Assembly: GCA_001643675.2 (NCBI GenBank)
Contig: LSRY02000002.1
Location: 781,501 to 845,500 of the forward strand
Origin: Monocercomonoides exilis
Lineage: Eukaryota; Preaxostyla; Oxymonadida; Polymastigidae
Reading direction: 5' to 3'
Length of the DNA: 64,000 nucleotides
Under the pieces are notes generated by a model, which saw only the letters and a program-made list of their open reading frames with translations, made no database searches and had not been told where the DNA came from. This document shows positions 23,463 through 34,867 of the stretch, piece after piece (within the stretch, counting starts at the first letter, position 1; each line of letters begins with the position of its first letter). The position numbers and the translations under genes are program-made.

Positions 23463-26400
23463 ATGGACAAGCTACACATTAAGACTTTAGAAAAAACTGA
23501 AAAAATTTTTAAATCGTTTCCTACAGGTTCTGAGCTGCAATTTTCAATGGTTATGGAACCGGATTTTGAGAATAAGGTCAATGAATTAAGACAACAAATT
23601 TATGCTCTACTGTCGAAGCTAAACCCTCAATTAAACTTTTCAAATGAAGCGTCATATGATAAAAAATTGCAAACAACTGGAGGAGTGGTAGATTTATTGA
23701 TTTTGCAAGCGGTATGTTTTTTCAATTTTTTTTCTTTTAAAAATTTTCAAAACTTTTTTATACAACATTAGCAAAAGTTAATCGACGGGAAAACATTGAC
23801 AAAATCCAATGTCCAAGTTGTAGTTAAAGATAAGCCTCTTCAAAAACAGGTTATTGTCACTTTTTCAATGTGTTTGTTTTAAATATAATTATTTTGAACA
23901 TTCTAAGCGTCAAACAAAGTTAAAAATTGAGCAACATACATTAGCGCCAAAGCCTTTATTTGATAACAGAAATCTTCGTTATGTTCCATTTTTGAGTGAA
24001 AAGCCTTTCTCAAAAGTGCCATATTCTGGTCTTTTTATTCATCCATATGAAAAGGAAATTCAATCCTTACAATATGAACCGAAGTACTTTGAATTAGAAG
24101 GTCTTCCAAAACCACCTTTACCGATGAATGGGTTTGCATTAATATGATTTTGTTCTATTTTGAAATTTATTGGTCTTTAACTGCTTTAAAAAAGAACGCC
24201 TCTTGTATACGTGGAGACAGTCAATGAGCTTGAATCAATGGTTGATGAACTTTTAAAAGAAGACGCAATAGCGGTTGATGTTGAGCATCACAGCTATCAT
24301 TCGTACAGAGGCTACACATGCTTGATTCAAATCAGTAGTCGAAAAACTGATTATATTGTGGATGTGTTATCTCCAGCGCTTTCTTGGAAAAGGAAAGCCA
24401 CAAAGCAAGAAATAGAAGAAGCAAGGCAAAAAATCAATCAGTCAGTTGCTTCGTCTTCCTCAGAACAAGTCGCTGCCTTTGATTCTTCGTCCACTTCAGC
24501 TGCTTCAAATGGCCAAGTTATTTCTGCTTTCTTCTCGCCTCTCACTGTACTTAATCGAGTGTTTGCGAACCCGTCTATCTTGAAGGTGTTCCATGGGGCA
24601 CACTCCGATGTGCAGTGGCTGCAGAGGGACTTCTCTCTGTATCTTGTGAACATGTTTGACACGTATTTTGCATCTGAGCGGTTGAACTATCCTAAGCTGT
24701 CACTTGAATTTCTTTTGAGAAGATTCTGTTTGAGGTCTGTTGATGGAACGGGGAATGCAGAAAGCGGATCTTCTTCTTCAAAGAAAGATGAACAGAAGGT
24801 TGAAAGAAAAGAGGAAGGCGAATTGGAAAAACAAAAAGATGGGAAGTCGATGGAATCAAAAGAGCAGAAAGCAATCACAATTGAAGACGATGATGAAGTG
24901 ATTGTCATTCCTTCAGATGATAAGGATGATGCTTCTTCGTCTTCTTCCTCTTATTCTTCTTCTTCCTCATCCTCGTCCTCATCAATTGGCTATGCGAGTC
25001 TGCGTCTTCTGGACGACAAAAAGCGGCTGCAGCGGAGCGACTGGCGGATCCGCCCGCTTTCTGAGGAGATGAAAGAGTATGCCCGGCAAGACACGCACTA
25101 CTTGCTGTATGTGTGGGATTGCCTGCGGATTGAGCTGAAGGAGAAGGAGGAGAGAGAGAAGGCATGCAGCGGCGCGGAGGTGGCGAGGAGAGAGCGGGCA
25201 GAAGACGGAGCGATGGATGGGACAGTGATGAAAGCAGAACAGCAAGGTGTTGATATGAAAGAGAAGAATAGAGAAAGGAAGAGTAATAGTGAAGAAGAAG
25301 AAGGGGAAGAAGAAAAAGAAGAGGAACCGGAAGGTCCGATGTTTGTCGATGCAAAAGTTAAGAGGAAGTCATCGCGTTCAACTGAAAAGCAGAGAAAGAC
25401 AAATTCGTCTTTGGATAAGAAAAGAAAAGTGGCTGATGAAGAAAATAACAATCAAAGAGAACAAATTTCGACTGATGAAAAATCTTCATCACCTTCATCT
25501 TCTTCTTCTTCTTCCACTTCCACTTCCACTTCATCTTCTTCAATCACCACATCATCCGCAACCCTTTCATCTCCATCTTCCTCTTCTTCAATTCCTTCAA
25601 ATCCACTTTCTTCCACAAATTCATCAAACCCATCGACACTCATACTTCAGCTTCCCCCCTCTCGCTATGTCTTCGAAGAAAGCAGAAAAGAATGCCTCAT
25701 CAAATACGACCACTTCGTCTTTGACGGCAGCTCGTACGAGAAAACGTGGCAGACACATTTCAGTCAGATGCACTCCTGGAAGAGAAGGCACCGCGGGTTT
25801 GAGAACAGAATAAAGGAGAGTCTGAAAGCACAGGAGACAAAGGCAAACACAGAAGCTGCTGCGGCAGAGAAGAAAAAAGAAGAGGAGAGCAAAACGAGTC
25901 TGAGTCTCGAAGAGAAAGACAGGAAAGAAGAGAACGAGCGGCTGAAGCAGATTCAGTCGCAGGAGAAAGCAGACTCAGCCAGTGCTGCAGAAGAGGAGGC
26001 GCTGGGAAACACAAAGCAAGGGCTGAAAGATCGAATAGCAGAGCGTGTCTTTGCAGCGCTGTATGGATGGCGGGATGGCAAGGCGCGGCTGCTGGACGAG
26101 TCTGCAGAGTGTGTGATGTCTCGTGTGGCGATGTTCTGTTTATCAAAGCCTTGTTTCACAAACACAATGATTGGATCACAGGGCATTCCGAGATTGAACA
26201 AGGAGGGGAATGGAAGTGGAAGTGGAAGTGGTGGCAGCTATGGAAATAATAAAAGTGATAAGAAAAGCAGCAATGTGCACGGTGAAGCAAATGGTGCAGG
26301 CGAGAACGCAGGAGAAGGAGAAGAAGACTTTTACGGGGAAGATACCGACGAAGACGAAGAAGTGATTCCTATCCCATCGCCTGCTCCGTCTTCTTCTCCT

Positions 26401-27132
26401 TCACCCTCGCCGTCTCCATCTCCATATCCGTCTCTATCCCCATCTCTGTCACCTGTTCCTCTCTCCATCTCCTCTTCCATGGGCTTGCCAACACTGCAGA
26501 CTGCAGATCCAGTGCAGCAGAACCAGCAAATCAAACGCTATCCTCGCAACGCCACAGAAGTCGATGCTGCTCTGCGTGCAATGAAGCTGCTGCCACACCA
26601 AATCCCTCACAGCCGAATCGTTGATCAAGGCCAAAATATCAAAGACAGCGCGTTCAGAGGCGCAAAAGGCAAAGCGGAGAGAGAGAAAGCTATTGAGCGG
26701 CTGCAGCGGAAGCGGGACATGGAGCTTTATGCGGAGTTGGCAAGGGTTATTTCGAAGGGAGTGACAAATGCGAGCCAATCACCGAAGATTGTCTGCAGAG
26801 ACTGCTGGCTTGACGGATTTCAACAGACAAGCCTCGTTCCGCAGGCAGATGATTTGAGTGACAGAAAACAGGAGAAGAATGAAAGTGGAATGAAAAATGA
26901 GTCAAATTCTGATGTTAACAGTGCTGCTGGCTCTTCTGTCAATAAGGGGAAGATATCATCAGAATCCACTCTCATATTGACTTCTACTAACACTTCACAA
27001 TCTTCTTCTTCACAGTTTAGCTCTTGCGTTTCTGCTCCTATTGTATCCCTTCCTACTGTTGTTTTTGGTTTGAAAAAATTGGAATTTTTAAAAGGAAAAA
27101 GGCAAATTATTGCAAAAGCAAAAACCAAATGA
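23463..27132 (+). CDS. EXOSC10: Exosome component 10 / Rrp6 3'-5' exoribonuclease
   Basis: Four exons in frame: 23463-23711, 23772-23849, 23908-24131 and 24195-27132 (TGA), about 1,162 residues. The first 130 residues fit the PMC2NT domain. A DEDD-Y exonuclease follows: Exo I VDVEHHSYHSYRGYTCLIQ (catalytic D-x-E), Exo II HGAHSDVQWLQRDF, and Exo III EYARQDTHYLLYV (Y-x3-D). Low-complexity inserts of roughly 50 and 110 residues split the catalytic domain between motifs. An HRDC domain follows (ALYGWRDGKARLLDES). The C-terminal third is charged and Ser-rich. Rrp6 is the nuclear exosome's distributive 3'-5' RNase, acting in rRNA processing and RNA surveillance. All four metal-ligand acidic positions appear present. 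Confidence 0.9.
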
Positions 27133-27348
27133 AGGCATTTATCATTTGTTTTTTGATTTTCTTAAAATGTTACAAAATTGTAAAAGTATTTATTCATTTC
27201 ACTTATCACAGATAATCATCTCACAAAAATAAAATTCAAATTTTTTGAAATGTTTTGATTTATTTTACAGTGATTTTTTTAGATCTTGCCCATCCCTTGA
27301 ATCTTTGTTTCATGCAAACTCAAAAGTTTGTTTTTCTTGATAAATAAA

Positions 27349-28243
27349 ATGTATAACTGGAAAAAAATCTCTTCCATCAATATGTAAAATATACAATTAC
27401 ATTTTAGGCCCCTTTTAGAGATCAAAAATCTTCACTGCTCAGTGAAAATAGATGATGGAGAATCTCGACCAATTTTGAAAGGAATTAACCTTGTTGTATA
27501 TCCTGGAGAAGTTCACGCCATCATGGGTCCAAATGGTTCAGGGAAAAGCACATTGGCACAAGTTATAGCAGGAAATCCATCATTTGTTGTGACTGAAGGT
27601 TCAATTTTATTCTGTGGAGAATCTATACTCGAATTGCCACCAGAAGAGCGCGCTCGAATCGGAGTTTTTATTGGATTTCAATCGCCTCCAAGCATACCTG
27701 GGGTATCAAATGAATATTTCCTTCGAACTTCAGTTAATGCAATTCGCCGTGCAAAAAGTCTTCCAGCACTTGATCCTTCAGAATTTGCTCCTATTCTCGA
27801 GCAAAAACGTAAGCAATTGGGAATAGACGAATCATTTTTGTCTCGAGGCGTCAATGAAGGTTTTTCTGGAGGAGAAAAGGTTCGTATTATTTTTTTTAAA
27901 TGTTTTTGAGTTACTTTTTTTTTAGAAAAGAAATGAAATCTTACAAATGACCTTGCTGGAACCAAAGCTTTGCCTTTTGGATGAAATTGATTCAGGAGTT
28001 GATATTGATGCATTGCGTGTTGTGACAGAAGGTATCAATGCTCTTAAAGGTTCTGAAAGATCGATTGTGATGATCACTCATTGGCAAAGGTTGCTGTCTC
28101 AAGTTGTTCCAGATAAGGTACACGTCCTATGGGAAGGGCGCATTGTCCTGACTGGAGAAAAAGAACTTGCACAGGAACTTGAAGAGAAGGGATATGAATG
28201 GGTGAAAGAAAAGGCTGTTGCAGAGGGAGTTGTGAAGATTTAA
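27349..28243 (+). CDS. sufC: FeS-cluster assembly ATPase SufC
   Basis: Exons are 27349-27383, 27408-27879 and 27926-28243 (TAA), 274 residues. It is an ABC ATPase: Walker [11 protein letters not shown]-loop [13 protein letters not shown], signature [14 protein letters not shown] (completed only after splicing the 46-nt intron 27880-27925), Walker [13 protein letters not shown] and H-loop ITHWQRLL. The segments [16 protein letters not shown] and DEIDSGLD-type are diagnostic for SufC, as opposed to transporter ATPases. SufC works with SufB/SufD to build FeS clusters. The N-terminus ([11 protein letters not shown]) is short and shows no obvious organelle leader, consistent with a cytosolic pathway as known in Preaxostyla. 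The first intron is only 24 nt and splits a Met codon (AT/G). If the first exon is wrong, the core starts at the residue after that Met. Confidence 0.92.
27384..27407 (+). other. 24-nt intron near the SufC start
   Basis: GTAAAATATAC...ATTTTAG, 24 nt, lies between exon 27349-27383 and the SufC core. Splicing joins AT to G and makes an ATG immediately before PLLEIKNL. Without splicing the leader frame stops at once (ATG TAA). Confidence 0.5.
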
Positions 28244-28491
28244 TTCGTTGAATTATTTTGTAATGATCTTTCATTAATATCCTCGTTGATAATCTTTGCT
28301 TCATCGTCATCTTCGTCTTTTACTCATGTCAATACTGTTTGCTTTTCATTTCATCGCTATTCATTCAATGAGTATCTTAGAAACAAAATTTAGAGAAATA
28401 TTAGAAGAAATAATATTTAATTTATTTATTTTTATCAATGTGAAAAACATAAAATTAATCAATATTCTTTTTAAAATATTTCTAATATTGA

Positions 28492-31182
28492 TCAATCTAC
28501 TTGTTCTTCCATCAAAATATCATAATCGTCATCTTCATCTTCATCGTACGTTTCTCTTTTTGACAAAAACCTTGAAAAAATGCTCTTTGCACATTTCTTT
28601 GTTTTGGAGTTCTTTGAGTTTTTAAGCATTTCTAATTCAGCATCCAGTTCTTCGTTCTCCAAGTCAAACATGACTGTGTTTAAATACAAGGGCCCCACAA
28701 ACATCGGCTGGTCAGCACTGTCCGAATGTGTGTTTTGTGTTTGGCGCGAAAACAGATGAGCCACGTTGACCAATGATGGGAAATTAAAGGAGTCAGAAGA
28801 CATCTGCTGTGTGTTTAATTCGTGGCTGTTTGAAGCTTCTAGCCCTTTTCCTGCTTCATTCGCTCTGTCCTTCTCCATCTCGTCCAGCATCCTTCCCATT
28901 TGCTGCCATTCCTCGTCGTCAACCTGGCCGATCTGTTTTTCTCTCAGCTCGTCTTCTTCTTTCCTTTTCTTCTGTGCAAGCATAATAATCTCCTCGCTTT
29001 GCATCTCTCCTCTCAGCAGAAGCACATAAAGCAGCCGCAAAATCTTCGTCTGTGTCATTCCTTGCATCACAGAGCACACTTGCGCAAGGGCCACGTGCAG
29101 CCTGTTGCCGATGAAGCAGTCCAGAATGGCGCACAAGCCATCAGTCAGCGTCTCGCGAGTCAGCCCCATCAGATATTCAGTTTCTGCAGGCTTTGCAGGA
29201 GTTTGCTCAATGTCCATCTGTGTTGAAGAAGAAGAAGAAGATAACAAAAGAGACGGAACCGACGTGTCAAATGCTGGCGTTGAATTCATTGTTTCATTAT
29301 CGTTTTTTCCGCTGATATCTCCTTTATCCAGTTTGTAGTGTTCATTTAAACTGACAATGTTAAAGCAGACAGATACCACTTCGCCTACGATTTTCGTGCT
29401 GGATGTGCGTGTCAGGATGTGTGCCAGATGGTGCATTATGACGCTCTCTCTGAAGAAACATACTTCTCTTGCTGACTGTGCATCTGTTGCTGTGATGTTA
29501 GAAAGCGTAAAGCAGGTGTCAAAGAGAAGGTCCTTGTCTGTTGAGTAATCTTGGAGACAACGCAGCAGAAATGGAAGGGCAGATCCGCGGAGAAGAATCT
29601 TGTGTTGAGGAAGAAAAAACAATACAACAAAAATGAAAAATAAAAAATAAAAAAAAATAAAATTATTTGAAAATTAAAGCTTGCACCAACCTGTGCTGAG
29701 TCCTTGTCCGTGTCCCCAGACATTGCAGCGACAACAGTTAGCATTTTTGGTATCACATCACGATGATAATTCGCCACAAGAGAAAAATGAATGAGATTTC
29801 GCACTGCATTACTGCCGAGAAGAACCTGAATTCAAGGAATTCGGTTGCGGTACAGAATTTTTGTAATATTCAAGGTTTGTGTTTTTTTTACATAAAAAGC
29901 AGAGAAATAAAAGAAAAATTGGGATATTTTAATCAAAGAAATCAATTGAAGAGATTGCACACTGTAGAAAACGGTTCAAAGAATTCCACAAGATCATGCA
30001 ACGCAAATATTGCATGTGCTTTTGCATATTCCGCATTGTCGTCTGCGAAGATAGCAAGGAGAAGTGGAAGCGCTTGCGTATAGCGAGGCAGTGTTTCCTT
30101 ATTAAGATTGGTTGAAATGGTGTTGCGAATGAAGTTAGTCGCACAAACGACAACGCCGAAGCGTTTGAGCTGTTTTTTGGAAGTGTTTGAAGAAGGCTGA
30201 GGTGAATATGAAGTGGGAGGTATTTGTGACATGAAGTTGCGCAGAGTGAAGGAGTCTTGTGAAGGTGCAGGGAAGCAGCTTCTGGGGCATGGAACGAATG
30301 ATGCAATTGAAGAGAATTGAGAATAACTGTGCAAAATAGCGCATGAAACTTGACATGTGGGCGTAGAGAAATATCTCTTTGATAAAATCCCAAGGCATAT
30401 TTCAAATAGATCTGTTTGTTGGACGAATCCCACTGTTTCATAATCGGTGAACACAATATTCCCAAAGAATTGAATAATCTAGAATAAATAAAAAGTAATA
30501 AAACTTGGCATTCAAAAAATTAAAAAGAAAATACTTGTGAAATAAGATCCTCATTTTTAGTATGCTTTATTAATTCGTAGAGCTTCGGGCAAGCATCTGA
30601 ATAACAAATGTGACGAGTTGATTCTTCTGAAATGTATGTCATTGCTATTAACATCCAAACAACTTCATACTACGAAATTGTATTTTAATATTAATGAATA
30701 TTTATATTTGCACAAATCATACTAATGTTTCATCAGAACTGTGAACGTGCAAAAAAGGAAGCAAATGCGACAAAGGATCCAATTTGACAAATTGGTGTAG
30801 TGGCTCTCTATTTTCTGTATCAAAAAATGTTTGTGTGAAAAATTAAAGATATTTTCAATACAAGCAATAGACCTGAAGTTATCAGTTTTCGCAAATTTGT
30901 TAATGATGCAAGTGCAACGCTTGGCATCGGAGATTTTATAAGTTGAAACAATTCAACGATAGATTCTTGAACGAGTACCGCTTCTTGCGAAGAAGTTTCT
31001 TGCATCCTGCGATGAGTTGACAAAATTGAATCTCTTTTCTCTAATCTGAGATGTTTAACAAGGCCACAAGATTTTCGCTGTGTCATGTCAAAATAATCAT
31101 CATTTTGATAAGTAGTGAATCGCTCTGACGCTCGTGTTTTTAGATCCCATTTCGTAAATGGAAGTTCATCTTTTTGAAACAT
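28492..31182 (-). CDS. Importin-alpha-like ARM-repeat protein
   Basis: Six exons in frame: 31182-30873, 30814-30723, 30669-30535, 30478-29963, 29825-29691 and 29598-28492 (TGA), about 764 residues. A basic N-terminal stretch (RLEKRDSILSTHRR) resembles an IBB domain. ARM repeats follow, for example the ordered blocks SLTNLRKLIT, YEVVWMLIAM, IIQFFGNIVFTDYE, ALPLLLAIFADDNAEYAKAH and LLFDTCFTLSNITA. The repeat order and spacing match importin-alpha, but several of the Trp/Asn pairs that hold a nuclear localisation signal are changed (VVVCATNFIRN has Cys where Trp is usual). An acidic and Met/Gln-rich C-terminal extension is added. Importin-alpha carries cargo to importin-beta at the nuclear pore. 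The start is the first Met in frame after an upstream stop; an extra exon cannot be excluded. Confidence 0.65.
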
Positions 31183-31261
31183 TTCTTGTGGGATATAAAT
31201 ATCTTGAAAAAAGGAATTTGACAAAGATCTTGCTAATTGTGGAGTTCGAACTTTATGATAT
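31183..31261. promoter_or_regulatory. 79-bp divergent gene spacer
   Basis: Only 79 bp separate the importin-alpha-like ATG (31182, minus) from the nuclease ATG (31262, plus). The minus frame also stays open a little way into this spacer. If both starts are right, the two promoters must overlap each other. Confidence 0.35.
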
Positions 31262-34200
31262 ATGTTTGACTATGCAGAAAATTTATCTTCTCACCTCCTT
31301 GTAAAAGAGCGCGTTGAAGTCGGCACACCTCCGGGAAGTAGTTGCTCGTTTTCAGTTGTTACATTTAACATTCTTGTTCAACATGGCTGCACCGATCAAC
31401 AATTTACGTACATGTCGCGTCAAACAAAAGATAAACATTCGCGCCATTCTCGTATATATCAAGAACTTGAACTGTTGAATGCAGATATTTATTGTCTTCA
31501 GGAAGTTGATAATGAGCCAGACCTTCTTCAATTTTTTGGGAAAAAATATGAAATATTTTACTTTTCAAGAACAAACGAATATCTTGCTCTTTCTGGAAAG
31601 CATGCACAAAGAAATGATGGAATCGCAGTTCTTTTTAGAAAAACAAAATTTCGCCTTATTTGTTCATCAACCATAAACTTCAATCTTCTTTCAACTCACC
31701 TCGTTCCAACTTCTATGTTTTCTCAAGAAAATTCTCCTCCTCCATCGACTCTAGAAATACGATCAAAGTCTGTTCAATCAATTACAAATCCCAGTTGTTT
31801 TTTTGATCGACTTTCGGATACTTCACAAATAGTGAGTCCAACTCGATCGGAAATACTTAAAGGATTGCCAGAATTCATGAAATGTTTCGTAAAAGATAAT
31901 TTTGGAGTGTACTTTTGTTTGGAAATCTTGAATTCTCCTCAAGACTTTTCTTCGACAGCCGGTTGCAAAGCACGCCCAACAACTAAATTACCACCGGGAT
32001 TTGCGAACTATGTTTTCAATCCTCCTTCTGTATTATTAAATTCAACTGCATCTTCTTCTTCGTCGTCGCCGTTGTCAAGTTCTCCAATTCCGCCAGGATC
32101 ACATCCAAAACTGCTGTTCCTCACAAACACCCATTTGTTCTGGGATCCTCGACTGGACCGGGTGAAGTACGAGCAGTTCCGAATGCTTCTGCGCGGACTG
32201 TCTGTTTTCAAGGCATTGGTCCGCGTGGAGCTGATGAAGTGCTTGAATGACTACTCCCAGCTGTGCAGCGCAAGGCAGATGGCAATGGACAAAGAAATGG
32301 GAGATGGAAAGGGGAACATTTGCGATGAAAGACTTGAAAATGGTACAATTGAAATTGATGGCGATTCTTCTTCTATAGGAACAGAAAATGATGAAAAAAA
32401 CAAGACAAATGTAACAACAGAAGGCGTATCACAACAAAAATTTCCTGGAAATGCACTACAATTTCAAACCCCTTTTTCACAAACCTCATCAGCTCCTCGA
32501 CAAGTTTCATCTCATCCGACACAGGCAGCAACGCAGTCCATTGGCAAAGACTTTTTCTTCTACGATGTGGGGAATGTGATCTGCGGAGACCTGAACTCGA
32601 CAACGACCTCAGAGTTGTACAATTTCTTTGCATATAACAAAGTCAACCGCTATCAGAAGATTCAGATTCCGCTTCTGTGGGACTACATCTTCCGCGACAC
32701 GATCGACGATGTTGCTAAATTGGACAAAGGAAAGAAAGAAAATGCAGGAGAGCAGACTTTGCCAGCAAAGGCGGTTCCGTCTCCTGAAAGCAGTGTGATA
32801 TTCGTCCCCACGCCAACTCCTTCTCCATCGACTTCTGCTTCTGCTTCTCCAATGCGTGTTCACAAAGACTTTTCGATTGACCAGCTGTTCCAACTGAAAA
32901 AGGAATGTCTTCCATTTGCACTTTCCACACTGCATCGCTCAACGCTCCAGAAAATCTTAGCATTCTCAACAAAAGATAAGGATGGAACCCAGCAATCGTC
33001 TCCTTCTCCGCTAGATTTGCCTTCCCCTCTCTCAGCAAATATCACGCCTAATTCTTATTCAGCATCACAACCACCACAACTCTTCGATCAATTCATTGCG
33101 CCTCCGCTTGTGCTACCGCTGCGCTCTGCTTATCGTACTGTGCTGGGAACTGAGCCGCAGTTTACAAACTTCACCCTGAACTTCAAAGCAACCATTGATT
33201 ATATCTTCTTTTCTTCATCTGAGGTCGAGCTTTGGGACGGATACGGAATGGTAAAGAAGAAGGAGAAAGAACAAGCTATGTTGAACGCAGAGAAGAACAA
33301 GGAAGAAGCCAATGATGGAGAATACAAGTACGAATACCCTGAAGACGAGGATTTGGATGAAACTGCACGTGAAAAAGAAGCTGGAGCAGGGAAATCAAGT
33401 GAAGATCCATCTGCTTCCCCAAGCAAAAAACGCAACTTATCTTCTTCAAAGTCGAAAAGCAGCAGCGGCGGAGCTGACGCTTCTGATCCGTATGTCCTTC
33501 TTGAGGATTTGTCATGCAGGCAGTTTGAGTCGCCTGATCTTCTCTTCCGCCCTCTCCCGCTGTTCTGCTCGTCAGTGCTTGCGCCTCCGTCTGTTGAAGC
33601 TGCTTCAAGACAAGTTGGATTGCCGAGCGAGTTCTGTGGATCAGACCATATTTCGCTTAGAGCTGTGTTCTGGGTCGGGGAAGAAGGGGAGAGCGTGAAG
33701 CACCGCAAGCAGAGGTTGGAGGAGGAGTGGTTGAAGGAGCACTTGCCAGAAGAGAAAGACGAAAGCGGCAAGCATCGGCAGCAGCAAGCGATGGCCCAAG
33801 CACAAGCACAGTCACAGATGATGAATCAGATGGCGGTGGGCGGAGGAACCGAGCAGATGAGAATGAGACCGTCTGCAAAGCCTTATCATTCAGTCGTTCA
33901 GCAGCAGCAACAACAGCAACAGCAGATGGAGCTAGCGCGGCAGCAGAAGGAGGATTACGAAAAACAGAAGAAGAAAGAATTTCATAAAGAATTTACTCCA
34001 AAATACAGCACGCAAATGATACAGACACAGCCTCATTCAAACTTGTCTGGCACAAATACATTCATTCCTTCTCAACATCCTCCAGTGCAGACATTTCAGC
34101 AACAGTTTCACACCTCTGCACCTTCGCCATTACTCACAACCTCACCAGCTACTCTGCCACTGATGCCTCAAATCCCTCAATCTTCCTCCCCCTCACCGTC

Positions 34201-34867
34201 GCAAGCGCAAGCACAAGCACCAGCTCCAGTGCCATCTTCGTTCAACACCCAACAGCTGCCTCAGCCTCAACAATATCGCCAGTCTCTCCCACACCCCCCG
34301 CCATACACTTTCCAGCCGCATCAGTCCCATCAGCTTCATCCGCCTCTTCAATCTCATCCGCCTCTCCAGCCTCAGCTGCATCCTTCATATCACCAGCCGC
34401 TTAGTCAAGTGCAGCCTGCGCAGAGACTCCCGTTTCCATATCACCAGAGTCAGCACGCGTCAACTGATGCTCCAATGGTCAATTCATTTCAGCGCAGCCA
34501 AATGGCAAAGCCTCAGCAATTTCCTTCTGCAGTTCCTTCTCCGATGGCTTCTGTTTCATCTCCGGCTTCGCCTCCAGTATCTCATCGGCAGTTTGGAGCA
34601 ACTGACTCGTCAGACTCGGTTTCTTCGTTCTCTGCTGTTCATCTCCCTTCTCCTCCGCTTTCACTTCCAGTTCATCTTGCATCTAATATTCCTTCTTCCA
34701 CCTCTTTAACTTCCGCAGTCACTTCTTCGCCAATTGATTCATCAGCATCAGTTCAATCTTCTTGTCCTATTTCAGCTCAAGATCAGATTCATCAGCAATC
34801 ATTGTATGTGAAAGAGAATGGGTTAACAAAAGTGAACGACATCGTTCCGGATGTTGGACATTCTTGA
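31262..34867 (+). CDS. CCR4/ANGEL/nocturnin-type endonuclease-exonuclease-phosphatase protein
   Basis: One 1,201-residue exon (TGA). The EEP catalytic motifs occur in order: TFNILVQHGC, IYCLQEVDNE (metal-binding Glu), LTNTHLFWDP, ICGDLNSTT (Asp/Asn), TIDYIFFSS and GSDHISLRAV (catalytic Asp-His). Long low-complexity insertions separate them. No leucine-rich repeats precede the domain, so it is closer to ANGEL or nocturnin than to canonical CCR4. The C-terminal third is Pro/Gln-rich with QQQQQ runs, a kind of tail often found on RNA-decay factors. Members remove poly(A) or 2',3'-cyclic phosphates from RNA; which activity this one has cannot be read from sequence. It lies head-to-head with the importin-like gene. 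Confidence 0.82.
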   Translation: MFDYAENLSSHLLVKERVEVGTPPGSSCSFSVVTFNILVQHGCTDQQFTYMSRQTKDKHSRHSRIYQELELLNADIYCLQEVDNEPDLLQFFGKKYEIFYFSRTNEYLALSGKHAQRNDGIAVLFRKTKFRLICSSTINFNLLSTHLVPTSMFSQENSPPPSTLEIRSKSVQSITNPSCFFDRLSDTSQIVSPTRSEILKGLPEFMKCFVKDNFGVYFCLEILNSPQDFSSTAGCKARPTTKLPPGFANYVFNPPSVLLNSTASSSSSSPLSSSPIPPGSHPKLLFLTNTHLFWDPRLDRVKYEQFRMLLRGLSVFKALVRVELMKCLNDYSQLCSARQMAMDKEMGDGKGNICDERLENGTIEIDGDSSSIGTENDEKNKTNVTTEGVSQQKFPGNALQFQTPFSQTSSAPRQVSSHPTQAATQSIGKDFFFYDVGNVICGDLNSTTTSELYNFFAYNKVNRYQKIQIPLLWDYIFRDTIDDVAKLDKGKKENAGEQTLPAKAVPSPESSVIFVPTPTPSPSTSASASPMRVHKDFSIDQLFQLKKECLPFALSTLHRSTLQKILAFSTKDKDGTQQSSPSPLDLPSPLSANITPNSYSASQPPQLFDQFIAPPLVLPLRSAYRTVLGTEPQFTNFTLNFKATIDYIFFSSSEVELWDGYGMVKKKEKEQAMLNAEKNKEEANDGEYKYEYPEDEDLDETAREKEAGAGKSSEDPSASPSKKRNLSSSKSKSSSGGADASDPYVLLEDLSCRQFESPDLLFRPLPLFCSSVLAPPSVEAASRQVGLPSEFCGSDHISLRAVFWVGEEGESVKHRKQRLEEEWLKEHLPEEKDESGKHRQQQAMAQAQAQSQMMNQMAVGGGTEQMRMRPSAKPYHSVVQQQQQQQQQMELARQQKEDYEKQKKKEFHKEFTPKYSTQMIQTQPHSNLSGTNTFIPSQHPPVQTFQQQFHTSAPSPLLTTSPATLPLMPQIPQSSSPSPSQAQAQAPAPVPSSFNTQQLPQPQQYRQSLPHPPPYTFQPHQSHQLHPPLQSHPPLQPQLHPSYHQPLSQVQPAQRLPFPYHQSQHASTDAPMVNSFQRSQMAKPQQFPSAVPSPMASVSSPASPPVSHRQFGATDSSDSVSSFSAVHLPSPPLSLPVHLASNIPSSTSLTSAVTSSPIDSSASVQSSCPISAQDQIHQQSLYVKENGLTKVNDIVPDVGHS

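Noticed and set aside
27442-28243. SufC as bacterial contamination or transfer without introns
   Set aside because: Two introns interrupt the domain, one inside the ABC signature, and base composition matches neighbouring genes.
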